Shown: positions 9,337 to 18,772 of the stretch, piece after piece
Position numbering within the stretch: position 1 is the stretch's first letter
Layout: the number at the start of each line of letters is the position of its first letter
NCBI RefSeq assembly: GCF_001758785.1
Contig: NZ_LROM01000124.1
Location: 1 to 44,355, forward strand
From: Duganella phyllosphaerae
GTDB lineage: Bacteria; Pseudomonadota; Gammaproteobacteria; Burkholderiales; Burkholderiaceae_D
Reading direction: 5' to 3'
Length of the DNA stretch: 44,355 bases
Notes under the pieces: model-generated
What the model was told of the DNA's origin: nothing
Database searches by the model: none
Seen by the model: only the letters and a program-made list of their open reading frames with translations
Position numbers and translations under genes: made by a program

Positions 9337-10218
9337 TCAGTTGGCCGGTTGGGCCAGTTGTGTCTTCAAGTGGGCAAAGGTGGACAGGCCCATTTCCAGC
9401 CGCCGCTGGTCGATCCTGGCGATGTCTTCGATCGGATAGAACTGGATCGCGCCGTCCTCGCGGGTGCTGTACTGGGTGCCGTAGATCTGCGGCCGCTTTT
9501 CGATCATGCGGACGCGGTCGAGCGTAGTGGCCAGGTTGGACAGCCTGATTTCATGCTTGTTGGCGGCGACCCGCATGAAGACCGACCAGTGCTTGAGCTG
9601 CGCCGGCGGTGCATGCTGGGCCAGGAGCCACGCCTCGTTGGCCGCTACGGCGCCCACCGTTGACATCATCGGCCAGCCCTTGGTGGTGATGATCTGGCGC
9701 AGCCGCCGCTGGCGCTTGCGGTCGCCGGCCACCATTTTTTTCTGCGACGCGGCGTCGCGCTGGCCGGCAGCCCAGGCCTGGCGCGCCGCGCGGTCCTGCG
9801 CGCCCATCTCGATCAGTTCGCGCGCGATGTCCGGCAGCGCTACCGGCAGCGGGTATATCAGCATGGTTTGCGGGATGGCGGTGGCAGCATCGAACACCGG
9901 TTGCCTATCGGCTTCCCACGCGGTGGCGCCGAGCACCACGGTGCACCTGACGGCGGGGGGCAGGTCGAGGTGGTAGGTATCGGCCTCGATCCGGCCGGCG
10001 ATAGCTTCGGTCGCGCCTTCGCATTCGGCAGAAATGGCGGCTTTCTCCGGCAGCGTGCCGCTGCTGCTGACGATTTTGCCGGTATAGGCGATGGCTCGCG
10101 CGGCTGTCACAGGCGCTGGTGCTGGGGTGTCGTCGGCGCCAGCCGTCGCTCCTGTGCCGGTGAGCGCTGCGAACAGCAACAGCGTGGCGGTGATCGGGTG
10201 TGTGCGGGGTGGGTTCAT
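9337..10218 (-). CDS. Exported DUF6624-like protein
   Basis: A 293-residue protein with a signal peptide (about 1-28, ending GATAGADD) and a mature N-terminal beta-rich part with two cysteines (AISAECEG, AVRCTVVL). The C-terminal half has the ITTKGWP..STVGAVAANEAWLLAQHA pattern that I associate with DUF6624, a domain of unknown function found in exported proteins. No catalytic residues are established. It lies 27 bases downstream of comM on the same strand and may be read from the comM transcript, although nothing suggests a shared function. The domain name is from memory of the pattern. Confidence 0.75.
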   Translation of the reverse strand: MNPPRTHPITATLLLFAALTGTGATAGADDTPAPAPVTAARAIAYTGKIVSSSGTLPEKAAISAECEGATEAIAGRIEADTYHLDLPPAVRCTVVLGATAWEADRQPVFDAATAIPQTMLIYPLPVALPDIARELIEMGAQDRAARQAWAAGQRDAASQKKMVAGDRKRQRRLRQIITTKGWPMMSTVGAVAANEAWLLAQHAPPAQLKHWSVFMRVAANKHEIRLSNLATTLDRVRMIEKRPQIYGTQYSTREDGAIQFYPIEDIARIDQRRLEMGLSTFAHLKTQLAQPAN

Positions 10219-10245
10219 GGTGCGATTGTCTCACGGCCCGAACGC

Positions 10246-11865
10246 TCACCGCTCCTTCAACGCCCGCCGATACTGCACCGCCTCGCCGATATGCTGTTCG
10301 CTGATGCTCTCCGCTCCCGCCAGGTCGGCGATGGTGCGCGCTACGCGCAGGATGCGGTGGTAGGCGCGGGCCGACCACTGGAAGTGTTCCATGCTGCGCT
10401 TGAGCTTGGCCTTGCCCGCCTTGTCGGGCTTGCACAGGCGGTCGATTTCGCGGGTGGTGAGGTACTGGTTGCGCTTGCCCTGGCGCGCCAGCTGGATCTC
10501 GGCCGCGCGCTGCACGCGGGCGGCGATCGTGCTGGACGGCTCGCCGTCGGCGTCGGCGGCCAGGGTGTCGGGTTCCACTGCCGAGACTTCGATCTGCATG
10601 TCGATGCGGTCGAGCAGGGGACCGGACACGCGGCCCTGGTAACGCGAGATCTGGTCCACCGTGCAGTTGCACATGCCGCTGGGATGGCCGTGGTAGCCGC
10701 AGGGGCACGGGTTCATCGCGGCGATCAGCTGGAAGTGGGCGGGAAACTCCGCCTGCTGCGCCGCGCGCGAGATGGTGATGCGGCCCGACTCCATCGGCTG
10801 GCGCAGCACGTCCAGTACGCGCCGGTCGAACTCGGGCAGCTCGTCGAGGAACAACACGCCGCGATGGGCCAGCGAGATCTCGCCGGGGCGCGGATAGCCG
10901 CCACCGCCCACCAGCGCCACGCCAGATGCGGTATGGTGCGGTGCGCGAAAGGGCCTGCGCTTCCAGTCCTCGATGCGAAAGCCTCCCGTGAGCGACTGCA
11001 CCGCGGCCGCTTCCAGCGCTTCGTCGTCGGTCATTTGCGGCAGCAGGCCGGGAAAGCGCGCCGCCAGCATGGTCTTGCCGGCGCCCGGGGGCCCCACCAT
11101 CAGGAGGCTGTGGTTGCCGGCCGCCGCTACTTCGAGCGCGCGCTTGACCATGAACTGGCCCTTGACGTCGGCCAGGTCGGCCACCTCGGTCATGGCGACC
11201 CGCGGCGCCGACGTATGCCGCGCCAACATGGCCTCGCTGGAACTGGCGGCCAGGTGGGCGCACACCTGCAGCAGCGAGCCGGCGGGGTAGATGGCGGCGC
11301 CGGTCACCAGCGCCGCCTCGTCGGCATTGGCCTGCGGCAGGATGAAGCCGCGCCGGCCACTGGTGCCTGACGAGGTGCGCCGCTGGGTGGCCGCGATACC
11401 GTGCTCGCCATCGTGCCCGCAATCAGGCCCCATGTCAGGTCCGATACGAGGCCCGATATCAGGCCCGGAATCGCGCACCATGGCCAACGACATCGCCAGT
11501 GCGCCCCGGATCGGCCGCAATTCGCCCGACAGCGACAGTTCGCCGGCAAACTCGTACCGGTCCACCCTGTCGGCCGGAATCTGGCGCGAGGCGGCCAGGA
11601 TGCCGAGCGCGATCGGCAAATCGAAGCGGCCAGATTCCTTGGGCAGGTCGGCCGGCGCCAGGTTGACGGTGATGCGCTGGGCAGGAAACTCGAAGCCGCC
11701 GTTCTGGATAGCGGCGCGCACGCGGTCCTTGGCTTCCTTCACCTCGGTATCTGCCAAGCCGACAATCGTGAACGCCGGCAAGCCGTTGGCCAGGTGCACC
11801 TCGACATTGACTTGCTGCGCCTCCATGCCCGCGAGGGCGCGGCTCTTGAGTACGGCCAGGCTCAT
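10246..11865 (-). CDS. comM: ComM/YifB-family AAA+ ATPase
   Basis: Mg-chelatase-like AAA+ protein of 539 residues. ComM is a hexameric helicase that promotes branch migration during natural transformation. I start it at 11865 (MSLAVLKSRALAGMEA), the family's usual N-terminus. The N-terminal Lon-like domain (about 1-190) is followed by Walker A GPPGAGKT (Lys264), Walker B VLFLDELPEF, a CxCG zinc-like element (NPCPCGYHG) and the C-terminal Mg-chelatase domain. Unusual: residues about 130-170 hold an extra low-complexity insert built on a four-residue GP repeat, encoded by a 12-bp tandem repeat at 11420-11467. The upstream neighbour (M61-like peptidase) is divergent. Confidence 0.95.
   Translation of the reverse strand: MSLAVLKSRALAGMEAQQVNVEVHLANGLPAFTIVGLADTEVKEAKDRVRAAIQNGGFEFPAQRITVNLAPADLPKESGRFDLPIALGILAASRQIPADRVDRYEFAGELSLSGELRPIRGALAMSLAMVRDSGPDIGPRIGPDMGPDCGHDGEHGIAATQRRTSSGTSGRRGFILPQANADEAALVTGAAIYPAGSLLQVCAHLAASSSEAMLARHTSAPRVAMTEVADLADVKGQFMVKRALEVAAAGNHSLLMVGPPGAGKTMLAARFPGLLPQMTDDEALEAAAVQSLTGGFRIEDWKRRPFRAPHHTASGVALVGGGGYPRPGEISLAHRGVLFLDELPEFDRRVLDVLRQPMESGRITISRAAQQAEFPAHFQLIAAMNPCPCGYHGHPSGMCNCTVDQISRYQGRVSGPLLDRIDMQIEVSAVEPDTLAADADGEPSSTIAARVQRAAEIQLARQGKRNQYLTTREIDRLCKPDKAGKAKLKRSMEHFQWSARAYHRILRVARTIADLAGAESISEQHIGEAVQYRRALKER
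11420..11467 (-). repeat. 12-bp imperfect tandem repeat inside comM
   Basis: Four imperfect 12-bp units of the form ATATCAGGCCCG lie in frame inside comM. On the minus strand they encode a run of GP-containing tetrapeptides (SGPD, IGPR, IGPD, MGPD). The unit length is a multiple of three, so copy-number changes would keep the reading frame. Confidence 0.8.
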
Positions 11866-12014
11866 GTGTTTCCCCTGCGTGGTTACGGGCTGCGCCGAGT
11901 GTAGCGGGTTGGCCAGGCTGGGCATTGATCTGCGGCAGATGCAGTGCTACGTTGCGCAATGAAACATTGATAGATGGTAAAGTTGTTGATCGTTGATTTT
12001 TGCAGGAGCCGGAC

Positions 12015-13823
12015 ATGCGCATTGCCACTGTGTTTCATCGGACCGGCCTGCGGGCCACGCACACCGCGTCACTGGCGCTGCTGCTGGCGGCCGGCGCCGT
12101 TGCGGCGCAAGCGCAAGCACCGGCCGCAGCACCGACGGTATCAACTCAGCCAGCTCCGGCGCCGGTGCCGGCAAAGCCGCAACCACCGCGCCCGCTGGTA
12201 CTGAAACTGCAACCGGGCCCGTTCAACCACGCCGACGACATCGACAAGGGCGCCGGTGTGGTCGATGTCACGCTCACCATTCCCGATGTGCAGGCCGCTG
12301 CCGATACGCCGCTGCTGCAACTGCCGCTGGTGGTGGCCAACGTGGAGACGGTCGCCGTCACGCTCAAGGAGCTGACGGTGCGCGACAGCCACGGCAACGT
12401 GCCGCTGGCCACGCGCGACGTCAAGGGATCGAACGGCAAGCTGCGCGAGTGGACGTCGCCGCGCGAAGTGCAGGGCGACCTGGTGGTGCATTACCAGGCG
12501 CCGGTGGACAATGCGCCGCCGAAGCGCGGGGCGGCGCCGCCATACAGTTTGCGCACCGAGGGCGGCGGTTTTTCCGGCGTTGGCAACATATTCGTGCTGC
12601 TGCCGTCCGGCGCCAAACAGTATCCGCTGGCGCTGCGCTGGGATCTGTCGAAGCTCGGCGACGACGCCAGCGCCACCTCGAGCTACGGCGAGGGCGATGT
12701 CACGCTGCCAGTGGGCGCGCCCGCGCGGCTGTGGTCCACCGTCTTCATGGCCGGTGCCATGCATCGCGTGCCGGCCGAAGTGAAACCCAAGGGCTTCTCG
12801 TCGGCCTGGCTGGGCAAGCCGGGATTCGATCCGGAACCATTGATGACCTGGGCCGACCAGTTGCACCGCGCGATGGCCGGCTTCTTTGGCGACAATGCCG
12901 AAACGCCATACCGCGTGTTCCTGCGCTATAACCCGATCAATGCCGGCGGCGGCACGGCGCTGGCGCAATCGTTCCTGGTCACGTACGGCAAGGGCATCGA
13001 CGTGGAAGACCTCAAGATCACGCTGTCGCACGAAATGACCCACACCTGGACCGAAGGCCCGGACCAGGCATGGTACGAGGAGGGCGTGGCCGTGTACTAC
13101 CAGGCGCGCCTGCCGTACCGTGCCGGCCTACTCACCGCCGACCAGTTCCTCGCCGACCTCAATCAGACCGCAGCGCGCTACTACGCCGACGCGCTCAACA
13201 CCACGCCCGACGCCGAGATCATGCCGCGCTTCTGGGAAGACACGCGCATCCGCACCTTGCCGTACGATCGCGGCGCGCTGTACCTGGCGCTGGTCGATGC
13301 GCGCGTGCGCAAGGCCTCCGGCGGCAAGCGCTCGCTCGATAACCTGGTGCTGGAGATGAGCCGCCAGCGCGGCGCCAGGCCGGAACAGCAGGTGGCGCTG
13401 TGGCAGCAGCTGCTCACGCGCGAACTGGGTCCGGCCGGCCCGGCGCTGCACGCGGCCATGCTGGCGGGAGAGCTGATGGAGCCGGAATCCGGCGACTTCG
13501 GCCCCTGCTTCAAGCGCGGCGAAAAAACCGTGCGCCGGTTCGAATTGGGGTTCGAACCGAAGTCGCTGGTGGGCCAGGAGAAAACCATCCGTGGCCTGCA
13601 GGACGGCAGCGCGGCCGCCAAGGCCGGCCTGCGCGACGGCGACGTGGTCACGTACGGCGTGGCGCTCGATGCCATCCAGGGCGACCAGAAGGCGCAGCTC
13701 ACGCTCAACGTCACTCGCGACGGGCGCCAGTTCCCGATCACTTACCTGCCGCGCGGCGAACGCGTCAAAGTCTGGCAGTGGCAGCGTATGCCCGGCGTGG
13801 CCGACGACGCCTGCGGCATCTGA
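12015..13823 (+). CDS. M61-like PDZ metallopeptidase, exported
   Basis: A 602-residue predicted periplasmic zinc peptidase. The start at 12015 follows AGGAG by six bases, and the signal peptide ends near AVAAQAQA. The N-terminal half is a beta-rich domain like that of glycyl aminopeptidases. The zinc motif HEMTH (residues 339-343) is followed by a glutamate in WYEEG (Glu356, 12 residues after the last His). A C-terminal PDZ domain (about 510-590: IRGLQDGSAAAKAGLRDGDVVTYG) ends in a proline/arginine-rich tail. HEXXH plus PDZ resembles M61, but the spacing to the Glu is shorter than in typical gluzincins, so the class is tentative. It is divergent from comM, and 125 bases separate it from the GH2 gene. 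Confidence 0.82.
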   Translation: MRIATVFHRTGLRATHTASLALLLAAGAVAAQAQAPAAAPTVSTQPAPAPVPAKPQPPRPLVLKLQPGPFNHADDIDKGAGVVDVTLTIPDVQAAADTPLLQLPLVVANVETVAVTLKELTVRDSHGNVPLATRDVKGSNGKLREWTSPREVQGDLVVHYQAPVDNAPPKRGAAPPYSLRTEGGGFSGVGNIFVLLPSGAKQYPLALRWDLSKLGDDASATSSYGEGDVTLPVGAPARLWSTVFMAGAMHRVPAEVKPKGFSSAWLGKPGFDPEPLMTWADQLHRAMAGFFGDNAETPYRVFLRYNPINAGGGTALAQSFLVTYGKGIDVEDLKITLSHEMTHTWTEGPDQAWYEEGVAVYYQARLPYRAGLLTADQFLADLNQTAARYYADALNTTPDAEIMPRFWEDTRIRTLPYDRGALYLALVDARVRKASGGKRSLDNLVLEMSRQRGARPEQQVALWQQLLTRELGPAGPALHAAMLAGELMEPESGDFGPCFKRGEKTVRRFELGFEPKSLVGQEKTIRGLQDGSAAAKAGLRDGDVVTYGVALDAIQGDQKAQLTLNVTRDGRQFPITYLPRGERVKVWQWQRMPGVADDACGI

Positions 13824-13860
13824 CCGCCTTGCCAGTGCATCCAAATGCGCAAGCAGTTGA

Positions 13861-13900
13861 CCGGAGGGCCTGACCTCCGGCGTCCTCCATCGCCTATACT
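13861..13900 (+). promoter_or_regulatory. Possible hairpin and -10 box upstream of the GH2 gene
   Basis: A perfect 7-bp hairpin (CCGGAGG 13861-13867, CCTCCGG 13874-13880) without a T-run is followed by TATACT at 13895-13900, a good -10 match. The -35 is weak (TGACC around 13871). The GH2-GH43 pair could be transcribed from here, about 50 bases before the ATG. Confidence 0.35.
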
Positions 13901-13948
13901 CGGCGTTGGCATCTTTGTCATCGTTTTCATGAAAAGGTAGAACAGCCC

Positions 13949-16900
13949 ATGGCCCAAAAAACCGCTTCTGTCCACGCATGCCTGCTGGCGCTGGCGTCCC
14001 TCTCCGGCACGCTGCACGCAGCGCCCGCCCAAACGCCGCTCACCGAGTGGCAGCAACCGGAAGTGGTGGCGGTCAACCGCGAGCCGATGAAGGCGACGTT
14101 CTTCAATTTCGAAAGCCGCGACAAGGCGGTAGCCGGCGACATGGCCGCCTCCCAGTACTACCTGTCGCTCGACGGCACCTGGCAGTTCGCCTACTCCAAC
14201 ACGCCGGGCGAGCGCCCCAGGGATTTTTACCGCAACGATTTCGACACCAGCCGCTGGGGCACTATCGAGGTACCCGGCATGATCCAGGCGCAGGGCTACG
14301 GCAAGCCGATATTCACCAACGTCGATTACCCGTTCCCGCTCAACGAACCGGTGATTCCCGACGCCTTCAACGAAGTGGGCTCGTACCGGCGCGACTTCGT
14401 GGTGCCGGCCGGCTGGGAAGGGCGTGAAGTGTTCCTGCACGTGGGCGCGGCCGGTGCGGCCTACTACATCTGGGTCAACGGCGAAAAGGTCGGCTACTCG
14501 GAGGACTCCAAGCTACCTGCCGAATTCAAGCTCAATCGCTACCTCAAACCGGGCAAGAACAATATCGCGATCGAAGTCTATCGCTGGGCCGACGCCTCGT
14601 ACCTGGAAGACCAGGACTTCTGGCGCCTGTCCGGCATCGAGCGCAGCGTGTACCTGTACGCCGAGCCGAAAGCGTACCTGCGCGACTATACCGTCACCGC
14701 GCTGCTGGGCAAGGACTACACCGACGGCGTGTTCAAGCTCAAGGCCGAGTTTGCGGGTACCCCGGCGGCCGGCGCTCCGGTGGCCGGCAGCATCGCGGTC
14801 ACGCTGTTCGACGGCGAGCGCGAAGTATTCAACCGCAAGGCCAGCATCGACGGCAGCGCTGCCACGATTGACGGCGTGCTGCCCAAGGTGCGCCCCTGGT
14901 CGGCCGAGACGCCCAACCTGTATCGCATGGTGCTCGAATACATGGATGCCGGCGGCAAGCTGGTGTCTGCCACGTCGCGCCGTATGGGTTTTCGCACGGT
15001 GGAGATGAAGGATGGCGAAGTGCGCGTCAACGGCAAGCGCATCATGATCAAGGGCGCCAACCGCCACGAGCACGATCCGGTCACGTACCGCGTGATGTCG
15101 CTGGACCTGATGCGCAAGGACGTGGAGATGATGAAGCAGGCGAACGTCAACGCGGTGCGTACCTCGCATTATCCGAACGACCCGCGCTGGTACGACCTGG
15201 CCGACGAATACGGCCTGTACGTGATGGACGAAGCGAACATCGAATCGCATGCGTACATGCAGCTGGGCGACCACTCCAAGGTGCCCGGCTACCGCGAGCA
15301 GGTGCAACTGGGCTACAAGCCGCAGTGGCGCGCCGCGCACGTCGACCGCGTCTCGCGCATGGTCCAGCGTGACAAGAATTCGCCGTCGATCATCTTCTGG
15401 TCACTGGGGAACGAGGCCGGCACCGGCCCCAATTTCGAGCACGCGGCGCAGTGGATCCGCGCCAACGATCCCAACCGCCTGATCAGCTACCTCGGTCACG
15501 GCACCATCGGCGAAACCCACAAGCCCAACGCCTACGTGGACATCTACGCGCCGATGTACGACGACATCGAAAAGATGGCCGACTACGCGGCCGATCCGCG
15601 CTTTACCCAGCCGATGATCCAGTGTGAATACGTGCACGCGATGGGTAACTCGCTGGGCAATATGGAAGACTACTGGCAGGTGATCCGCGCCCACAAAAAA
15701 CTGCAGGGCGGCTTTATCTGGGACTGGGTAGACCAGACCGTGTTTGCCACCGACGACAAGGGCCGCCGCTACTATGCCTCCGGCTTCGACGTCAATCCGA
15801 AAGTGGGCGACAACAGCGTGGTGGGCGACGGCGTGGTGCGCTCCGACCGCACGCCCGATCCCGAATACTACGAGGTGCAAAAAGTCTATTCGCCCCTGGT
15901 GTTCGAAGGCGATCCCGCCACCGGCAAGGTCACGGTGGTCAATCGCTACGACTTCCGCGACACGTCCGACCTCGATTTCGACTGGGTGCTCACCAACGAC
16001 GGCAACGAGGTCACGCGCGGTGCGTTGACGGTGCCGGCCGTCGCTGCCGGCGCCAGCCGCCAGGTCCAGATCAGGCTGCCCAAGCTGCGTTCGACCGGCG
16101 GCGAACAACTGGTGACCTTGCGCGCCAAGGCCCGTACCGCATCGGTCAAGGGCGTGGCGGCCGGCACGGTGGTGGGCTGGTCCCAGTTCGTCACCGTGCC
16201 GGCATCGAAGCCGGTGGCCACCGCCAAGGCGGTCAAGCCCGCGCGCGACGGCGACAATATCCGCCTGGCCGCCGGTCCGGCCTCGCTGCTGCTCGACGCC
16301 AAGACCGGCCTGGTGAACTACACCGTGAACGGCAAGACCCTGCTCAAGGGCGGCGCGCCCAACTTCTGGCGCGGGCTGATCGACAACGACGAAGGCGCAG
16401 GCGTGGACAAGACGCACCAGGTCTGGAAAACCTTCTCCGAGCAGCGCCACGTGCGTGCGGTCACGCAGGACGGCAACCGCGTGAAAGTGCTGTACAGCTT
16501 TGGCGCCGGCGCCGCCCACTGGGAAACCGTTTATACGCTTGATGCGGACGGCGTACTCGGTGTGGCCGCGACCTTCACGCCGCTGCGCGACGACCTGCCC
16601 GATCCGCTGCGCCTGGGGCTGCGCTTCGACAACGACAACACGCTCGACACGGTGCAGTGGTACGGTCGCGGCCCGCAGGAATCGTACGCCGACCGCGCCA
16701 CCGGCTATGCAATCGGCCGTTACACGGGCAAGGTGGCGGACCAGTACCACGGCTACAGCCGCCCGCAGGAAAGCGGCAACAAGACCGGCGTGCGCTGGCT
16801 GTCGCTGGCGAACCAGCAGGGGGCGGGTATTACGGTCAAGGGTGCAGCACCCCTGTCGGTCAATGTGCTGGCGTTCCCGTACGAAGACCTGTATTTGCGC

Positions 16901-17104
16901 GAGCGCGGCGCCTGGAAAAGCTCGGAGATCGCGCCGCACGGCGACGGCTCGCTGCTGATCGACCTGGCGCAATCGGGCGTAGGCGGCGACACCGGCTGGA
17001 ACCTCACCGGCCGCCCGCACGTCAAGTACCGCATCAAGCTCGAACCGGCCAGCTACAGCTTTACCATCGCGCCGGTAGCTGCCAAACCGCAGGAGGCAAA
17101 ATGA
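13949..17104 (+). CDS. GH2 beta-galactosidase (LacZ type), exported
   Basis: Glycoside hydrolase family 2 enzyme of 1051 residues, close to LacZ length (1023). It hydrolyses terminal beta-galactosides with retention. Unlike cytosolic E. coli LacZ it has a Sec signal peptide (about 1-23, ending TLHA-AP), so it should act in the periplasm or outside. The N-terminal jelly roll and Ig-like domains precede the TIM barrel, which carries the acid/base Glu489 (SLGNEAG) and the nucleophile Glu560 (QCEYVHAMGNSLG). The C-terminal LacZ small-chain domain contains YGRGPQESYADR. Its stop overlaps the GH43 start (ATGA), so the two are coupled. The substrate could be a beta-galactan side chain. No LacI-type regulator or transporter gene is nearby. 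Confidence 0.95.
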   Translation: MAQKTASVHACLLALASLSGTLHAAPAQTPLTEWQQPEVVAVNREPMKATFFNFESRDKAVAGDMAASQYYLSLDGTWQFAYSNTPGERPRDFYRNDFDTSRWGTIEVPGMIQAQGYGKPIFTNVDYPFPLNEPVIPDAFNEVGSYRRDFVVPAGWEGREVFLHVGAAGAAYYIWVNGEKVGYSEDSKLPAEFKLNRYLKPGKNNIAIEVYRWADASYLEDQDFWRLSGIERSVYLYAEPKAYLRDYTVTALLGKDYTDGVFKLKAEFAGTPAAGAPVAGSIAVTLFDGEREVFNRKASIDGSAATIDGVLPKVRPWSAETPNLYRMVLEYMDAGGKLVSATSRRMGFRTVEMKDGEVRVNGKRIMIKGANRHEHDPVTYRVMSLDLMRKDVEMMKQANVNAVRTSHYPNDPRWYDLADEYGLYVMDEANIESHAYMQLGDHSKVPGYREQVQLGYKPQWRAAHVDRVSRMVQRDKNSPSIIFWSLGNEAGTGPNFEHAAQWIRANDPNRLISYLGHGTIGETHKPNAYVDIYAPMYDDIEKMADYAADPRFTQPMIQCEYVHAMGNSLGNMEDYWQVIRAHKKLQGGFIWDWVDQTVFATDDKGRRYYASGFDVNPKVGDNSVVGDGVVRSDRTPDPEYYEVQKVYSPLVFEGDPATGKVTVVNRYDFRDTSDLDFDWVLTNDGNEVTRGALTVPAVAAGASRQVQIRLPKLRSTGGEQLVTLRAKARTASVKGVAAGTVVGWSQFVTVPASKPVATAKAVKPARDGDNIRLAAGPASLLLDAKTGLVNYTVNGKTLLKGGAPNFWRGLIDNDEGAGVDKTHQVWKTFSEQRHVRAVTQDGNRVKVLYSFGAGAAHWETVYTLDADGVLGVAATFTPLRDDLPDPLRLGLRFDNDNTLDTVQWYGRGPQESYADRATGYAIGRYTGKVADQYHGYSRPQESGNKTGVRWLSLANQQGAGITVKGAAPLSVNVLAFPYEDLYLRERGAWKSSEIAPHGDGSLLIDLAQSGVGGDTGWNLTGRPHVKYRIKLEPASYSFTIAPVAAKPQEAK

Positions 17105-18744
17105 AAATCACCATGGCCACGCTGGCGCTGCTGTGCAGCGCGCCATGGGCAGTGGCACAAAGCCCTGCCAGCGGTCCCTGGGTGGCCGACCTCGGTAACG
17201 GCCGCTACCAGAACCCCATCCTGTACGCCGACTATTCCGACCCGGACGCCATCCGGGTGGACTCCACGTTCTACATGACCGCGTCGAGCTTCAGCAACGC
17301 GCCGGGGCTGCCGCTGCTGCAATCGACCGACATGGTCAACTGGGAGCTGGTGGGCCATGCGCTGCCCAAGCTGGTGCCGGCGCAGGCGTTCGCCACGCCG
17401 CAGCCGGGCAAGGGCGTGTGGGCGCCATCGCTGCGTCACCATGCCGGCAAATTCTGGATCTTCTATCCCGATCCCGATTTCGGCGTTTATGTCATTACCG
17501 CCACCAGCTTTGCCGGGCCGTGGAGCGAACCGCACCTGCTGTTGCCCGGTAAAGGCATCATCGATCCGTCGCCGCTGTGGGACGACGATGGCAAGGCCTA
17601 CCTGGTGCACGCGTGGGCCAAGAGCCGCGCCGGTTTCAACAACATCCTGACCTTGCGCCAGATGGACCCGGAGGCGCGCACGCTGCTCGATGAGCGCGGC
17701 CGCGACATCATCGACGGCAACAAGCTCGGTGGCTATACCACGCTGGAAGGGCCCAAGTTCTACAAGAAGGACGGCTACTACTACATCTTCGCACCTGCCG
17801 GTGGCGTGGAACATGGCTGGCAGTCGGTGTTCCGTTCGCGCACCATCGCCGGCCCGTACCAGGACCGCATCGTGATGGCCCAGGGCGGGTCTCCCACCAA
17901 CGGTCCGCACCAGGGCGCGTGGGTAACCGACCTGAAAGGTCAGGACTGGTTCTATCACTTCCAGGACCGGCGCGCTTACGGGCGCATCGTGCACTTGCAG
18001 CCAATGCGCTGGCACGACGGCTGGCCGGTGATCGGCGAGGACAAGGCTGGCAAGGGCACGGGTGAGCCGGTGCTGGTACACGCCAAGCCGGCCGGCAAGG
18101 ACAGCGGCATCAAGGCGCCGCCGGCAGGCGACGAATTCAATGCCGCCGAACTGGGGCTGCAATGGCAGTGGAACGCCAACCAAGCGCCGGGCTGGTACGA
18201 TCTCGCTGCCAAGCCGGGCAGCCTGAGGCTCAATGCGCAGGCGGCGCCCGCTGGGGGCAGCGTGCGCGACGTGGCAGCGGTGCTGACGCAAAAATTCCCG
18301 GCGCCGGCCTTCACGGTCGATACCCGCATCGATGTGCAGGGCGAGATGAGCCGCGCTGGCCTGGTGGTGCTGGGGATTAAATATGCGTGGATCGGCGTGC
18401 AGCAGGGAAAAACCGGCAAGGAGCTGGTGCTGGCGACCTGCGAACAACCGGCCGCCGCCTGCAAGGAGCAGGTGCAGGTTTTAGCAACCGTGGATCAACA
18501 GCCGTTGTACCTGCGGGCGCAGGTGAGCGACGGCGCGGTGGTGCGCTTTGCCTACAGCCTGGACGGCAAGCAGTACACCCTGGCAGGGCAACCGTTCTCG
18601 GCCAGCGTGGGACGCTGGGTGGGCGCGCAGGTGGGGCTGCTGGCGACCAAGGCGCCGGGCGCGAACGGTGCAATCAACGCAGACGCAGGCGCAAACGCCG
18701 CCCCGGCGTATCTCGACGCCGACTACTTCCGCGTCGGCCGATAG
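17101..18744 (+). CDS. GH43-family glycosidase with C-terminal ConA-like domain
   Basis: A 547-residue exported enzyme of glycoside hydrolase family 43 (beta-xylosidase or alpha-L-arabinofuranosidase type). I start it at 17101 because the protein then begins with a signal peptide (MKITMATLALLCSAPWAVAQ) and overlaps the GH2 stop by four bases. A longer frame extends back into the GH2 gene but has no coding character. The five-blade propeller shows the three expected acidic residues: Asp47 in SDPDAI (base), Asp155 in IIDPSP (pKa modulator) and Glu216 in LEGPKFY (acid). A second beta-sandwich domain (about 345-547) resembles the GH43 C-terminal ConA-like domain. Together with the beta-galactosidase it could debranch arabinogalactan-like polymers; this is inferred from gene pairing only. 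Confidence 0.92.
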   Translation: MKITMATLALLCSAPWAVAQSPASGPWVADLGNGRYQNPILYADYSDPDAIRVDSTFYMTASSFSNAPGLPLLQSTDMVNWELVGHALPKLVPAQAFATPQPGKGVWAPSLRHHAGKFWIFYPDPDFGVYVITATSFAGPWSEPHLLLPGKGIIDPSPLWDDDGKAYLVHAWAKSRAGFNNILTLRQMDPEARTLLDERGRDIIDGNKLGGYTTLEGPKFYKKDGYYYIFAPAGGVEHGWQSVFRSRTIAGPYQDRIVMAQGGSPTNGPHQGAWVTDLKGQDWFYHFQDRRAYGRIVHLQPMRWHDGWPVIGEDKAGKGTGEPVLVHAKPAGKDSGIKAPPAGDEFNAAELGLQWQWNANQAPGWYDLAAKPGSLRLNAQAAPAGGSVRDVAAVLTQKFPAPAFTVDTRIDVQGEMSRAGLVVLGIKYAWIGVQQGKTGKELVLATCEQPAAACKEQVQVLATVDQQPLYLRAQVSDGAVVRFAYSLDGKQYTLAGQPFSASVGRWVGAQVGLLATKAPGANGAINADAGANAAPAYLDADYFRVGR

Positions 18745-18772
18745 CCGCCACCGAGCGCGCCTCCGTAAATTT

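Noticed and set aside
9868..11370. A 500-residue plus-strand frame over comM
   Set aside because: Shadow frame; the opposite strand has Walker A and B motifs of ComM.
15401..17020. A 539-residue antisense frame within the GH2 gene
   Set aside because: Antisense composition only; GH2 catalytic motifs are on the plus strand.
16657..17100. N-terminal extension of the GH43 frame into the GH2 gene
   Set aside because: The signal peptide begins exactly at 17101 and the ATGA overlap explains coupling.
13949..18744. A polysaccharide utilisation locus of Bacteroidetes type
   Set aside because: No SusC/SusD-like, TonB-dependent receptor or regulator genes adjoin; only two glycosidases are present.
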